From Nitrospirota bacterium (lineage in GTDB: Bacteria; Nitrospirota; Nitrospiria; Nitrospirales; Nitrospiraceae): DNA of 64,000 nt. The stretch covers positions 1-64,000 of the forward strand of contig JAUXVD010000020.1 of assembly GCA_030684575.1 (NCBI GenBank), read 5' to 3'. The stretch's first letter is position 1; each line of letters opens with the position of its first letter. The notes beneath the pieces were generated by a model. That model had not been told where the DNA came from. It worked only from the letters and a program-made list of their open reading frames with translations, and did no database searches. Shown piece by piece: positions 1 to 7,397 of this stretch. A program made the position numbers and the translations under genes.

Positions 1-78
1 AAGGAGCCTGACCTGAAGCGGGCCCTGGGAATGAACGCGAACCATGACGGCATCGACGGAGCCCGGAAGGCTCCCTAA
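1..78 (+). CDS. C-terminal tail of an ORF entering from the left edge
   Basis: An open frame runs from base 1 to a TAA at 76-78 and gives 25 residues rich in basic and small amino acids. The repeats and integrase break just downstream look like an insertion-sequence right end, so this may be the last part of a transposition protein. The fragment is too short to assign to a family; that is inference from position only. Confidence 0.35.
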   Translation, partial: KEPDLKRALGMNANHDGIDGARKAP

Positions 79-96
79 CCCGGAGGACGGACCCCA

Positions 97-137
97 CAGT
101 TCTAATTGTCGCCAACCATCAATTCTAATTGACGTCA
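97..137. mobile_element. Probable right end of an insertion sequence (IS21-like repeats)
   Basis: Two copies of a 14-base motif (CA[G/A]TTCTAATTG[T/A]CG) lie 23 bases apart at 98-111 and 121-134. The second is followed by GTCA, and the integrase reading frame becomes unrecognisable exactly here. Repeated short motifs near the tips and a terminal CA are typical of IS21-family elements. The assignment is inference; the other end lies outside the window. Confidence 0.45.
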
Positions 138-808
138 GACAAGTCCACACGATCCCACGTCAGGGTGAGAATCTCTTCCAATCGCATTCCCGTATGGTAG
201 CCTGTCAGCAACACAGGCTTAAACCACGCTGACGCAGCCCCATAGAGCCGTGACCATTCCTCAGGCTCTAGCACTCGACTCCGTGCGTTCTTGGGCTTTG
301 GGGCTGACACCAGGGACGCCACATTGCGCGTCACAAGATCCCGCCTCATGGCCTGCTTGAGCATGTGCTTGAGGTAGCTATGGTCCACATTGACCGTCGC
401 CACCGCCCGACTTTTTCCCTGTTCCTGCCGAAAAGCTTCCACGTCCTTTGCCGCCAGATCCTGGAGGAGCCGGTGGCTCCCAAAGAACGGGACAATCACC
501 TTATCGATCCGCTGGCACCGTTCCTTGAAGGAGCGAAGCCGTGACACTTCCTCAATGGCCTTGTACTCTTTTGCCCATTCTCCCAACGTCATCACCGTGT
601 CTTGGACACGTTCACTCAACATGCCCCCTGACAGCAGCTTGGTCTTAATGATGGCCTCGTGCTGGTGGGCAATCGTCTTGTTGGCGCATCCCACTTTCCA
701 CCGCGTGAGTTTCGCACCGTGGATGCCGGACGCCAACGAGAGCGTCTTGCCGTTATCCAAGACACGGAACTCGACATAATAGCCGTCCTTCCGCTTCGTG
801 AGTCCCAT
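125..808 (-). pseudogene. Tyrosine recombinase/phage integrase, 3' part lost
   Basis: The 227-residue product has the N-terminal Arm/AP2-like segment (about 1-60), the SAM-like core-binding domain (about 70-165) and the start of the catalytic domain. The first catalytic arginine is present (TGMRLEEIL near residue 210). The frame then stops at TWDRVDLSDVN. The HxxR and active tyrosine are absent, so it cannot recombine as written; full-length relatives are about 350-400 residues. The break coincides with the IS-like repeats at 97-137, so insertion is the likely cause. It is the last gene of a leftward set with the XRE and excisionase genes. Confidence 0.8.
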
Positions 809-812
809 AGAC

Positions 813-1073
813 TCAGCCCCCTTTCTTCTTAATGGACTGTTCCCCTATCAACTCTGCTACGGTCACGCTGAGAGCCTTCGCCAACCTCCGCAACGTGCTC
901 AATTGCGGGTCCCCTTTCCCTGCTTCAAACTGTGCCAACGAGGACACCGCCACACCGGACGCTTTCTTGAGCGCCCGTAAACTCACCCCCTTTCCTTCTC
1001 GAATTTCCCGTAACCGTAGCATCGGGCCATGTTCTGCCATATCGGAACAGTTGTCAATGGGACTCAGGTTCAT
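813..1073 (-). CDS. XRE-family helix-turn-helix regulator
   Basis: The product is an 86-residue DNA-binding protein. The HTH_3 fold spans about residues 18-72, with the recognition region around VSLRALKKASGVAVSSLAQFEAGKGDP, and the tail is lysine-rich. A GTG start at 1112 is possible. I prefer the ATG at 1073 because it overlaps the excisionase stop as ATGA, which suggests translational coupling. In small integrative elements such proteins act as repressors of excision and replication genes; that role is inferred from context. The nested palindrome at 1558-1613 is a candidate operator. Confidence 0.8.
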   Translation of the reverse strand: MNLSPIDNCSDMAEHGPMLRLREIREGKGVSLRALKKASGVAVSSLAQFEAGKGDPQLSTLRRLAKALSVTVAELIGEQSIKKKGG

Positions 1074-1261
1074 TTTGAGGGCATCGGCATGACTGTTTGT
1101 TGCTTGAGCCACTTGTCCAACAACTCCAGATCGAACTTGACCAACCGCCCCAGTTTCACATGGGGAATCCGCCTCTGGCTGACCATCGTGTAGATGGTGT
1201 CAGGGGCCAATCCGGTATAGCCGCTTACTTCTTTCACGTTTAAAAGTTTTCTTGATAACAT
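1070..1261 (-). CDS. Excisionase-type HTH DNA-binding protein
   Basis: The product is a 63-residue winged-HTH of the excisionase/MerR-like class (HTH_17): LLNVKEVSGYTGLAPDTIYTMVSQRRIPHVKLGRLVKF. The pattern of a short HTH, then RRIPHxKxGRxVKF, then a tryptophan helix (LDKWL) is diagnostic. ATG at 1261 has a G-rich Shine-Dalgarno; a GTG at 1279 is an alternative. It lies directly before the XRE gene (ATGA overlap) and the broken integrase. A role as recombination directionality factor or target-site binder is inferred. Confidence 0.8.
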   Translation of the reverse strand: MLSRKLLNVKEVSGYTGLAPDTIYTMVSQRRIPHVKLGRLVKFDLELLDKWLKQQTVMPMPSK

Positions 1262-1368
1262 CGCCCCCCTTATCTCCACGCTACCCCCACCCTGGATATG
1301 CGCGTAAACTGCTGATTCTTAAGGTTTATCATCACGACCTGTCACTTTTCTTTTTGGCCGTGGCAACC

Positions 1369-1533
1369 TCAGTCCTCCGCATGAACTGCGAGCCCCTTTA
1401 CCGGACGCTTGCCTAGTCGATACGGCCACAGGGCGCACATAGTCACGGGACACAGCCGCACTTCCTTGGGTTGCTGACAGCTACAGTCAAGACACTTGGC
1501 ACGGATAGACTGAACAGGTGTTAGATGCTTCAT
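1369..1533 (-). CDS. Small Cys-rich phage/ICE-type protein (54 aa)
   Basis: ATG at 1533 is preceded by a perfect AGGAGG seven bases upstream. The product has four or five spaced cysteines (AKCLDCSC, then RLCPVTMCALWPYRLGKRP). This layout, IRAKCLDC...EVxLCPVxxCxLWPYRxGKRP, recurs in small proteins of prophages and integrative elements, where the cysteines probably bind zinc. Function is not known to me. It sits between the RepA-like gene and the excisionase gene in the same orientation. Confidence 0.75.
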   Translation of the reverse strand: MKHLTPVQSIRAKCLDCSCQQPKEVRLCPVTMCALWPYRLGKRPVKGLAVHAED

Positions 1534-1557
1534 AAACAGCCTCCTGAAATGAAAAAT

Positions 1558-1613
1558 CCTAGGGCAGGCTCACGAATTCTATATAGATATCGTGAAGCCT
1601 AGATTCCCTAGGG
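1558..1613. repeat. Nested inverted repeats upstream of the small Cys-rich gene
   Basis: Outer arms are CCTAGGG (1558-1564) and CCCTAGGG (1606-1613). Middle arms are AGGCT and AAGCCT. An inner imperfect palindrome with CACGA and TCGTG tips spans 1571-1594 around an AT-rich centre. It lies 25-80 bases before the small Cys-rich gene, so it could be a promoter/operator for the nearby XRE protein or an RNA hairpin. No function is demonstrated. Confidence 0.5.
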
Positions 1614-1761
1614 CTCGGTTATGGAATGCAATTTTCTTGAGCTATCGCTATCGTTCTGTTGTCTTACCTCCAAAGTTCCTAAGCTATGGCCCCTTCGGGG
1701 CGGAAGAGAAGAGCCTCGGCTCGCTTTGCAAGGCGTCGCTCGCCTTCGTCTTACACAGGCA

Positions 1762-2868
1762 TTATCCAGCCACTGGTTCGAGTTGCTCTTTCGATTTGTC
1801 CAAGGGCTCAGGGTTAGGCTCCGAAGTTGGATGAATCGAATTCCGGCGGTAGCAGTACGGGGATCCCTTACAACCTTTCCCTGTACGAAGAACTCCATCC
1901 TTGAGTGTTGCAGAAGCTCTTGCTATGTCCTGCTTTGACAGACCTGTTGCCTTTATCAGTTCCTCCGTGGACTGATCGTTCTCCGTAAGAGCTGCCCCAA
2001 ATTTCTCGGCTTTTGCTTTAGTTGACACTTCGTCAGGTGTGCCGAGGACCTCATAGCCGTCCTCTCCCTTCTGAACGATAAGTTTTATGGGAGAATCCGC
2101 GTACCTAGAAATGGCCTCAAGCGAACGTTGCTGATTGACTCCCCCTGTGCGTTTCATAGAGATGGCGATATCAAGCAAACCAGCGAGTGCTGACGACCCA
2201 CGAATTTCTTGTCCGTGCTCCCCACCTTGCTTCCGCGTATGGGCAAGGACCAACCAGGCCGCTTTAGTTGAACGAATCAACTGAAGGAGAGGGTGTCCAT
2301 ACTTATTTACCTGTCCAGCGTCATTCTCATCCGGCAAACGCCACCAAGCATGAAGGGTATCCACGACAACTAGACCGATGTTCTCCTGCATGATGTAGGA
2401 GTGCATATCGTGGAACACTGCTGGGTCATAGGGCAATGGAGCAAATATCACCTTCACCAGCCCTAATATCTCATCTCCGCCGCTTCGTCTTAGCCGAGCG
2501 ACAATATCCCGCCTATGCTCTTCAAGGCCCAGGAGCAACACCTTCTTTTGGGCCACCTCTCTCCCCAGGAATGATTTTCCTGTAGCAACTGCTACGATGG
2601 CATCATAGGCAAAAGTAGTCTTCCCCAGCTTTGGCGGACCAGCCAGAAGAGTCCATACACCTTCCGCTAGATATCCTTCGAGTACCCATGGGACATCCTC
2701 TTCCACCTCTTCGTAGAGCACTCCAATGTCCACCGGAGAAAAAACGCCTTTATGAATTGATTCGTCCAAGCCCCCCTGTGCATGGGTGCGCACTGGAAGA
2801 ATCTCATCAGCCTGCTTAGGCTGGATGGAAACCTCATCTGCAACTAACGATGCTTCTGTTTTAGACAT
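1762..2868 (-). CDS. RepA-like AAA ATPase (mobile-element replication helicase)
   Basis: The 368-residue product is a RecA-fold ATPase of the AAA_25/RepA class. Walker A is GPPKLGKTT (about residues 77-85), Walker B is IGLVVVDTL (about 155), and sensor-like ALAHTRK and RGSSALAGLLD motifs follow. A small helical domain resembling a winged helix (TEELIKATGLSKQDIARASATLKDG) comes near 300, with a low-complexity tail. Such proteins are hexameric helicases for plasmid, phage or satellite replication. AAAGGGA precedes the ATG. It is the first gene of the leftward element set. Confidence 0.8.
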   Translation of the reverse strand: MSKTEASLVADEVSIQPKQADEILPVRTHAQGGLDESIHKGVFSPVDIGVLYEEVEEDVPWVLEGYLAEGVWTLLAGPPKLGKTTFAYDAIVAVATGKSFLGREVAQKKVLLLGLEEHRRDIVARLRRSGGDEILGLVKVIFAPLPYDPAVFHDMHSYIMQENIGLVVVDTLHAWWRLPDENDAGQVNKYGHPLLQLIRSTKAAWLVLAHTRKQGGEHGQEIRGSSALAGLLDIAISMKRTGGVNQQRSLEAISRYADSPIKLIVQKGEDGYEVLGTPDEVSTKAKAEKFGAALTENDQSTEELIKATGLSKQDIARASATLKDGVLRTGKGCKGSPYCYRRNSIHPTSEPNPEPLDKSKEQLEPVAG

Positions 2869-3043
2869 AACAATCCCTTTCGACCGCTACACGCTGTAGC
2901 GATTCATATACGTTAAGGCCCGCTGTCATAGAACCGAGATGCTGTTGAATGGGTTTTAGAAATGTTACGGTAGTGCGTAGATTAGATGTGTGTTGACGAG
3001 GGTGATGTAGGGGGTAATTTTTGCAGTTTAGTTAAATGTTGAG
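2869..3043. other. AT-rich non-coding stretch upstream of the RepA-like gene
   Basis: The 175 bases are more AT-rich than the flanks and carry no convincing reading frame. This is where the RepA-gene promoter must lie, and an element origin could also lie here, but I see no iterons. Confidence 0.4.
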
Positions 3044-3241
3044 TCAGGAGAGGTTTAGTAGTTTTGTCTGCACATAATTAATCAGGTTATTTTGTGCCTT
3101 CAAAGAACCGCTCTGCGAAATTCCTCCCTTCGTTTCAACGCGAGCGAAAATTGTTGTATCAATTTTCGTTTTCGATTTTAGCTTACGGGTATAGCTGCAC
3201 CCGGCGCAGGATTTCGTGAATTTCACAGGTTTCTGCGCCAA
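3044..3241 (-). CDS. Hypothetical small basic protein
   Basis: A 65-residue frame starts with TTG, preceded by AAGGAG at suitable spacing. The product is lysine/threonine-rich with one CAGC pair and no recognised domain. It could be an accessory gene of the adjacent element or spurious; the ribosome binding site is the main support. Confidence 0.35.
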   Translation of the reverse strand: MAQKPVKFTKSCAGCSYTRKLKSKTKIDTTIFARVETKGGISQSGSLKAQNNLINYVQTKLLNLS

Positions 3242-3260
3242 CGTCAGCTCCTTAAGCTAC

Positions 3261-3290
3261 TCGAATCCCCCCCCCGTTCGGGCCACATTT
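3261..3290 (+). repeat. Possible tRNA 3'-end fragment (candidate attachment site)
   Basis: The stretch TCGAAT, nine C, then GTTCGGGCCACA resembles the T-loop and acceptor strand of a tRNA without the rest of the gene. It lies at the distal edge of the leftward element set, where an attR copy of a tRNA 3' end would be expected. The stem lengths do not fit a tRNA perfectly, so this is tentative. Confidence 0.3.
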
Positions 3291-3503
3291 GCCATTCAAA
3301 TACTTAACCCACCTGCTTGAATCAAGATTGCTGTGACGCTGCTGGTCCTGCCCTCGCCAAGAAAACTTGTCACTCGACAGATTTCGGTGCCACGGCCAGG
3401 TCAAATGCCTCCCCCCATTTTCCAACGGGGAACAGTTATGTGGACTTGGCACGAAATTACCTGCCCGCACCACGGCAAAAAAAGTCAGCTATGAGGTATC
3501 GCC

Positions 3504-4358
3504 TTGACGCTCTCGGGGCTCCGCGCCATACTGCACCACATGCGCGCCCTCTTCGTCATAATCCTCCTGGCTGCACTTGTTCTCCCCACCGTTGCCGTTG
3601 CTGCAACTCAGACCCTCACGGCGACTCATACCTATGTGATGGGGGACAACGATAGTCGGAATGATGCTCGGCAACTCTGCTTCCTTGTTGCCAAGAGGAA
3701 GGTCTTGGAGCAAGCAGGCTCGTTTATCCAATCATCGTCTGAAGTGAAGAACTTTGATTTGACAAGAGACCAGATTACTTCATATTCCGCAGCAGTCTTA
3801 AGTGTGGAGATCGTCAAAGAAGACTACGGCTTTACCAATGGGCACAACACTCTGACACTGACTGTCAAAGCGGATGTAGATGTTGCTGATGTTCAAAAGC
3901 GATTGAAAGCAATCCTTGCCGATAAGAGTCTTCAGGGAAAGATCGAGGGGCAACAGCAGGAAATCAGACAACTGGAGCAGCAAGTCCAGGCATTGAATTC
4001 CCGCCTCAGCGTGGCTCCTATCACTTCAACAGGCGAACTACGGAAGGAACGAACCGTTGTATTTGGCAATATCGAGGAGTTGTATAAAAAGAAGTTAGCC
4101 GCCGTGGAGGCTATCACAGGAAAAACGAAACTTATTCGCCAATTCATTGTTCGCAATATGACCAGGGCGGAGGTTTGGGGAATCCTTGGTCAATCGCGTT
4201 CATCGTTCAACGCATTTAAAGTTGGTGACAGGCATGAGAATTATGGAGATTTGTGGATTTGTTTTGAGCATGATTTAGTGGTTGGTATTGGCACGAGTAT
4301 TCACATCCCCTACACTCAAGACTTGAGTGGGAGTTGCGTTCCCAACGAACTCAAATAG
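3504..4358 (+). CDS. Exported coiled-coil protein of unknown function
   Basis: The 284-residue frame carries a signal peptide (hydrophobic run LFVIILLAALVLPTVAVA). An N-terminal domain (about 35-130) resembles the small alpha/beta domains of LPP20/FlgT-like envelope proteins (TATHTYVMGDNDSRNDARQL). A coiled coil (about 140-170, QQQEIRQLEQQVQALNSRL) and a C-terminal domain with two Cys follow. TTG at 3504 has GAGG seven bases upstream; ATG at 3540 is an alternative that still gives a signal peptide but has no clear ribosome site. Function is unknown. Confidence 0.65.
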   Translation: MTLSGLRAILHHMRALFVIILLAALVLPTVAVAATQTLTATHTYVMGDNDSRNDARQLCFLVAKRKVLEQAGSFIQSSSEVKNFDLTRDQITSYSAAVLSVEIVKEDYGFTNGHNTLTLTVKADVDVADVQKRLKAILADKSLQGKIEGQQQEIRQLEQQVQALNSRLSVAPITSTGELRKERTVVFGNIEELYKKKLAAVEAITGKTKLIRQFIVRNMTRAEVWGILGQSRSSFNAFKVGDRHENYGDLWICFEHDLVVGIGTSIHIPYTQDLSGSCVPNELK

Positions 4359-4398
4359 CTTTGGCTGGTCATCGCAGCAGTCAAAAGAAGGAATACCA

Positions 4399-4449
4399 AT
4401 GGCTGATTTCTACAATTGCTTTTGTTGCAATAAGGTCATTCCTTCATGA
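4399..4449 (+). pseudogene. 5' part of a split zinc-ribbon gene
   Basis: ATG at 4399 has a strong AGAAGGA site seven bases upstream. It encodes only 16 residues (MADFYNCFCCNKVIPS), including a CxxC pair, before TGA. The next frame (4446-4592, -1 relative) starts in an ATGA overlap and supplies the second CxxC. The two together read as one small zinc ribbon, so this is either a frameshifted gene or a translationally coupled pair. Confidence 0.5.
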
Positions 4450-4592
4450 ATGTCCCAGAAAAGAAATGTCCCTCATGTGGCAGTACCGACGGTGAAATTT
4501 TAGCGCAGGACCAATTTGATAAGAGCTTTGAGGCTGGTGCCATCTTCAATATTGACCCCACAACAGGGAAACGTGCCAAGAAACGAAAATGA
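4446..4592 (+). CDS. Zinc-ribbon small protein, 3' part of a split gene
   Basis: The 48-residue frame begins at an ATG overlapping the previous stop. It holds a CPSCG knuckle near its start and a basic tail (GKRAKKRK). A single CxxC cannot complete a zinc site. The missing pair lies in the 16-residue frame just upstream, pointing to one ancestral protein of about 64 residues. No own ribosome site is visible, which fits coupling or frameshifting. Confidence 0.5.
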   Translation: MNVPEKKCPSCGSTDGEILAQDQFDKSFEAGAIFNIDPTTGKRAKKRK

Positions 4593-4733
4593 GAAGACCC
4601 CCCGTCTATCAATACAAGTTATTCCCTACGTCACGACTTGTGGGTTGAACCGAGGCCGGTCCGCCGTGGGAGTGGCGGAAGCGCAAATAGCCGATATGGA
4701 TTGGCGGCGAATTGCCCGTAAGTTCAAGAAGCT

Positions 4734-5735
4734 TTAGCACGGTCCCGCCCACCCTGGTGGGCACGCTGGCCTCACTGGACGACCTGTAGCATCCATGCCT
4801 ACCCCAGGCCCGTAAGCATTCGGCGTGATCTGACCAAGCGCAGGACCACCAAAGTCAGGTTGCCACACGAATGGCCTACCTGTCGCATCCGCATTCATAC
4901 CTGGCCCATAGGCATTCGGCCTGTATCCTCCAAGGAATCCACTTCCAGGAAGACCACTCTGTCCTAAGTCGGGAATTGCTGAATTAAATGCGCCTTGAGG
5001 TGAGCTCTGGCGCGGCCTAGATCCATTGGTGGCTTTAGACTGCTCTTCTAGCCATCCAAAGATCTCGGTATCTGTGGCCAATCTGCCATGGAGATTTCCC
5101 GCAGCGTTATCTGCACGAAATGTTGCTTCGGCGACTACTCGCGCAGTGTCCTGAAGTCTGTTAATTGCCCATCCTCGCCAATTTGGACCCGCGAGGCCGT
5201 GTTGCTCGTTCATTGAGTCAATCCTTGAGTCAATCTCTCTTGTTACCTGATTGGCCGATGGGTAGTCATATCTGTTACTAGCAATACCGTGCTGCTCTTT
5301 CAAAAGACCCAGTTCCCCAAGTAGTTCTTGCCCAACCCGATACTCAAACTTCCGAGTGGCCGCAATCACGTCGGGAACCGTCAATGTAGATCGATACCCA
5401 CCAATGCGCCAGTTGCGAAAAGACTGCTGCTTATCGAACGAGAGGTATATCTCCCACCCTTGCCCTGCTTGGTCCGAAAGTCCTGTGCCGTTAGCTTTCC
5501 ATAGCCAAAGCAGGTCTTTCCCATCAGCTGATACATTTCCATTATCGTCGCTAAACGTGACCTCATGCCGGGACACAGGCTCGCCCCATTGCTTTACATA
5601 ATAGGCCTGTTCGTGGCTCCCAATTAGTGCGTCTAAATTGGCCCATGCTCCACGGTCTGACTTTGACCAAGTACCGTGTGAGGCGCAGCCACCGAACAGG
5701 AATAGACACATGGTAACGAGAACGATGGTTTTCAC
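4734..5735 (-). CDS. Lipoprotein with C-terminal NAYGPG repeats
   Basis: I place the start at GTG 5735 rather than the ATG at 5843. GGGAG lies seven bases upstream, and the protein then opens with a lipoprotein signal (KTIVLVTMCLFLFGGC). The mature protein (about 315 residues) has a helical middle (about 130-220) and a glycine/proline-rich tail with two copies of PNAYGPG(x)nMDATGRP. That motif occurs in small envelope proteins of unknown function. Outer-membrane anchoring is inferred from the lipobox. It converges with the split zinc-ribbon gene. Confidence 0.65.
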   Translation of the reverse strand: MKTIVLVTMCLFLFGGCASHGTWSKSDRGAWANLDALIGSHEQAYYVKQWGEPVSRHEVTFSDDNGNVSADGKDLLWLWKANGTGLSDQAGQGWEIYLSFDKQQSFRNWRIGGYRSTLTVPDVIAATRKFEYRVGQELLGELGLLKEQHGIASNRYDYPSANQVTREIDSRIDSMNEQHGLAGPNWRGWAINRLQDTARVVAEATFRADNAAGNLHGRLATDTEIFGWLEEQSKATNGSRPRQSSPQGAFNSAIPDLGQSGLPGSGFLGGYRPNAYGPGMNADATGRPFVWQPDFGGPALGQITPNAYGPGVGMDATGRPVRPACPPGWAGPC

Positions 5736-5843
5736 CGCAAGGCTCCCAGGGTATGATGAGCAGGCAGAGTATGGGCCGGTCACAAATATCAGACAAGCGA
5801 ATCTTTCATGTTTATGCACGGTCCCATGAACGCAGACACGCAT

Positions 5844-6245
5844 TGAGGATTCGGTGAGGCGTGGGTGTGTTTAGCCGTACCAACCAAGGGACCCAAAAGA
5901 GGCCCCCGCCTGCCGAACAAGGCCTCTTACGACTATCACACAAGTTCCCTCAGGCCTTTTTGAAATTTCAAAATATTATCGAAGCTCTTTTCCAAGAGCT
6001 ACGTATAAGGCTTTACCTGATAGACACTGGCCTGCCGCAAGCGTGGGGGGAACAAGGGTGGCCCCAGGGGGGGGGTGCACATGGGGAGGAAACAGGTGTT
6101 ATTCCAGTGTTAAGAAGAGCGGCAAACCTGGGAGAAATGAACCGACGAGCAACAAAGAGAACCAACTCACCAACACCGCCACTAGAGCGGGAGGAGAAGG
6201 GGATTGCCCAATCATCAACGACTTGAGCAACCCCCTCCGACACAA
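5844..6245. other. Gene-poor stretch with a hairpin at 5897-5928
   Basis: No convincing gene is visible. AAGAGGCC (5897-5904) and GGCCTCTT (5921-5928) form an 8-bp stem with a 16-base loop. A 121-codon plus-strand frame (5861-6226) has no domain, biased composition and no ribosome site, and was not called. The stretch lies between the accessory genes and the tRNA-Leu fragment and is probably decayed island DNA. Confidence 0.5.
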
Positions 6246-6264
6246 TCCCGCCTTCGGCACCAAC
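6246..6264 (+). repeat. Duplicated tRNA-Leu 3' end (integration scar)
   Basis: These 19 bases (TCCCGCCTTCGGCACCAAC) are identical to the acceptor strand plus CCA of the tRNA-Leu(GAG) gene at 59370-59453, but no tRNA body precedes them. Isolated tRNA 3' ends are the usual footprint of an integrase-driven insertion. The copy here is on the opposite strand to the 59-kb gene, so its direct-repeat partner would be a tRNA-Leu to the left of the window. Confidence 0.65.
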
Positions 6265-6422
6265 TCCATTTAAAATCCGCCTCTGATTGTCGGGCCAAAG
6301 TTGATGCTCGGCCTCGATTTCGTCCCGGCACCCTAGCCATCTGCTGGTCGTAGGTTCACACAAACAGGGCAGGCTCCCTCGCGAAAATAGTGAGCGGGTA
6401 TTGTTTGCTCTGATCGCTCTGC

Positions 6423-7343
6423 TTACTCTCCCCTGGAGAGGGACTGCCGCATCAATCGATCCAACCTGTGATCCAACTCGGCGAAGTCCTCCAAGACCTC
6501 AATATGAGATTGCTCGAAGAGATTCCGTAACGTGAGTGCGCCATGTCCGCCGACAGCCAGGGCTGAGACAGGACCGACCTCATGCGTAAGGGCCTGGATC
6601 AGCTCTGTCGCTGTGGCATCGGACAAGGCGATGGGAAATGACAGGATCGTGAGGTCGGGCTTCACTTTCCCACAGAGGTCTGCCAGTGAGGAAACGGGCA
6701 CATTGGCTCCCAGATAGTACACTCGACAGCCGCGGACGCGACATCGATAGGCCACTGCCAACGCGGCAATGTCATGTTCTTCGCCGGGCGGGCAGGCAAC
6801 GACCAGCTTGGCCCCAAACTCAGCGACCGGAAGCTGATTCATGGCCGTGAAGATCTTTTGTTGGATTTGCTTCGTGACGTAATGTTCGATGGCCACGGTC
6901 AGCTGTCCACCGTGCCAGAGCTCTCCTACCTGTTCCTGGAGCGGAAGCAGGATTCCGTGAAGCGCTTCCTCAAATGGCACGACTGCCACTGCACCGTTCA
7001 AACGCTTTTCAAAAGTCACACGATCGAAGGGGCTCAGTGTGGACAGGAGTTCACGCAGAAGTCGGCTGAAGGTATTGTCGACGAATGATACCTGCGGCGC
7101 GCTGGCTCTGGCGCGGCTCAACAACTCTTCGCGCCCCAATTTCGACAACTCCCCTATCGAACCTCCAGCATCCAGCTGTTCTTTGAGGTATCTCAGCAGC
7201 GCAACATCCTCATCAGAATAATTGCGATACCGATTGGCCCCTCTGGTGGGTTTCAGGAGGTCAAATCGACGCTCCCACACACGAATTACATCTCTAGACA
7301 AACCAGTAAGTTTTGCAACTCTGTGAATTCTATGATTATTCAT
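6423..7343 (-). CDS. carH: CarH/LitR-type B12-dependent light-sensing repressor
   Basis: The 306-residue product has a MerR-type winged HTH (about 1-70, HRVAKLTGLSRDVIRVWERRF), a four-helix cobalamin cap (about 90-175) and a Rossmann B12-binding domain (about 178-300). The cap holds the diagnostic W-x9-EH motif (W143, E153, H154; WHGGQLTVAIEH), and H190 in PGEEHDIA is the expected lower cobalt ligand. In this family the adenosylcobalamin-bound tetramer represses in the dark, and light breaks the Co-C bond and releases DNA. It is divergent from a 25-gene plus-strand run and has matching half-sites between them, so autoregulation and control of that run are likely. Confidence 0.85.
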   Translation of the reverse strand: MNNHRIHRVAKLTGLSRDVIRVWERRFDLLKPTRGANRYRNYSDEDVALLRYLKEQLDAGGSIGELSKLGREELLSRARASAPQVSFVDNTFSRLLRELLSTLSPFDRVTFEKRLNGAVAVVPFEEALHGILLPLQEQVGELWHGGQLTVAIEHYVTKQIQQKIFTAMNQLPVAEFGAKLVVACPPGEEHDIAALAVAYRCRVRGCRVYYLGANVPVSSLADLCGKVKPDLTILSFPIALSDATATELIQALTHEVGPVSALAVGGHGALTLRNLFEQSHIEVLEDFAELDHRLDRLMRQSLSRGE

Positions 7344-7367
7344 CGTATTTACGAACTCCCATACAAA

Positions 7368-7397
7368 TCTATACCCTTACAGTCTAATGTTTGTCAA
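7368..7397 (-). promoter_or_regulatory. Predicted sigma-70 promoter of carH
   Basis: On the minus strand, TTGACA (7397-7392) and TATAGA (7373-7368) are separated by 18 bases, about 25 bases before the carH start. It overlaps the leftmost repressor half-site, consistent with self-repression. Confidence 0.55.

Noticed and set aside
4516-4737. 73-codon plus-strand frame after the split zinc-ribbon gene
   Set aside because: Its first third overlaps the zinc-ribbon frame, it has no ribosome site, and only its last 30 residues look protein-like, so it may be a remnant at most.
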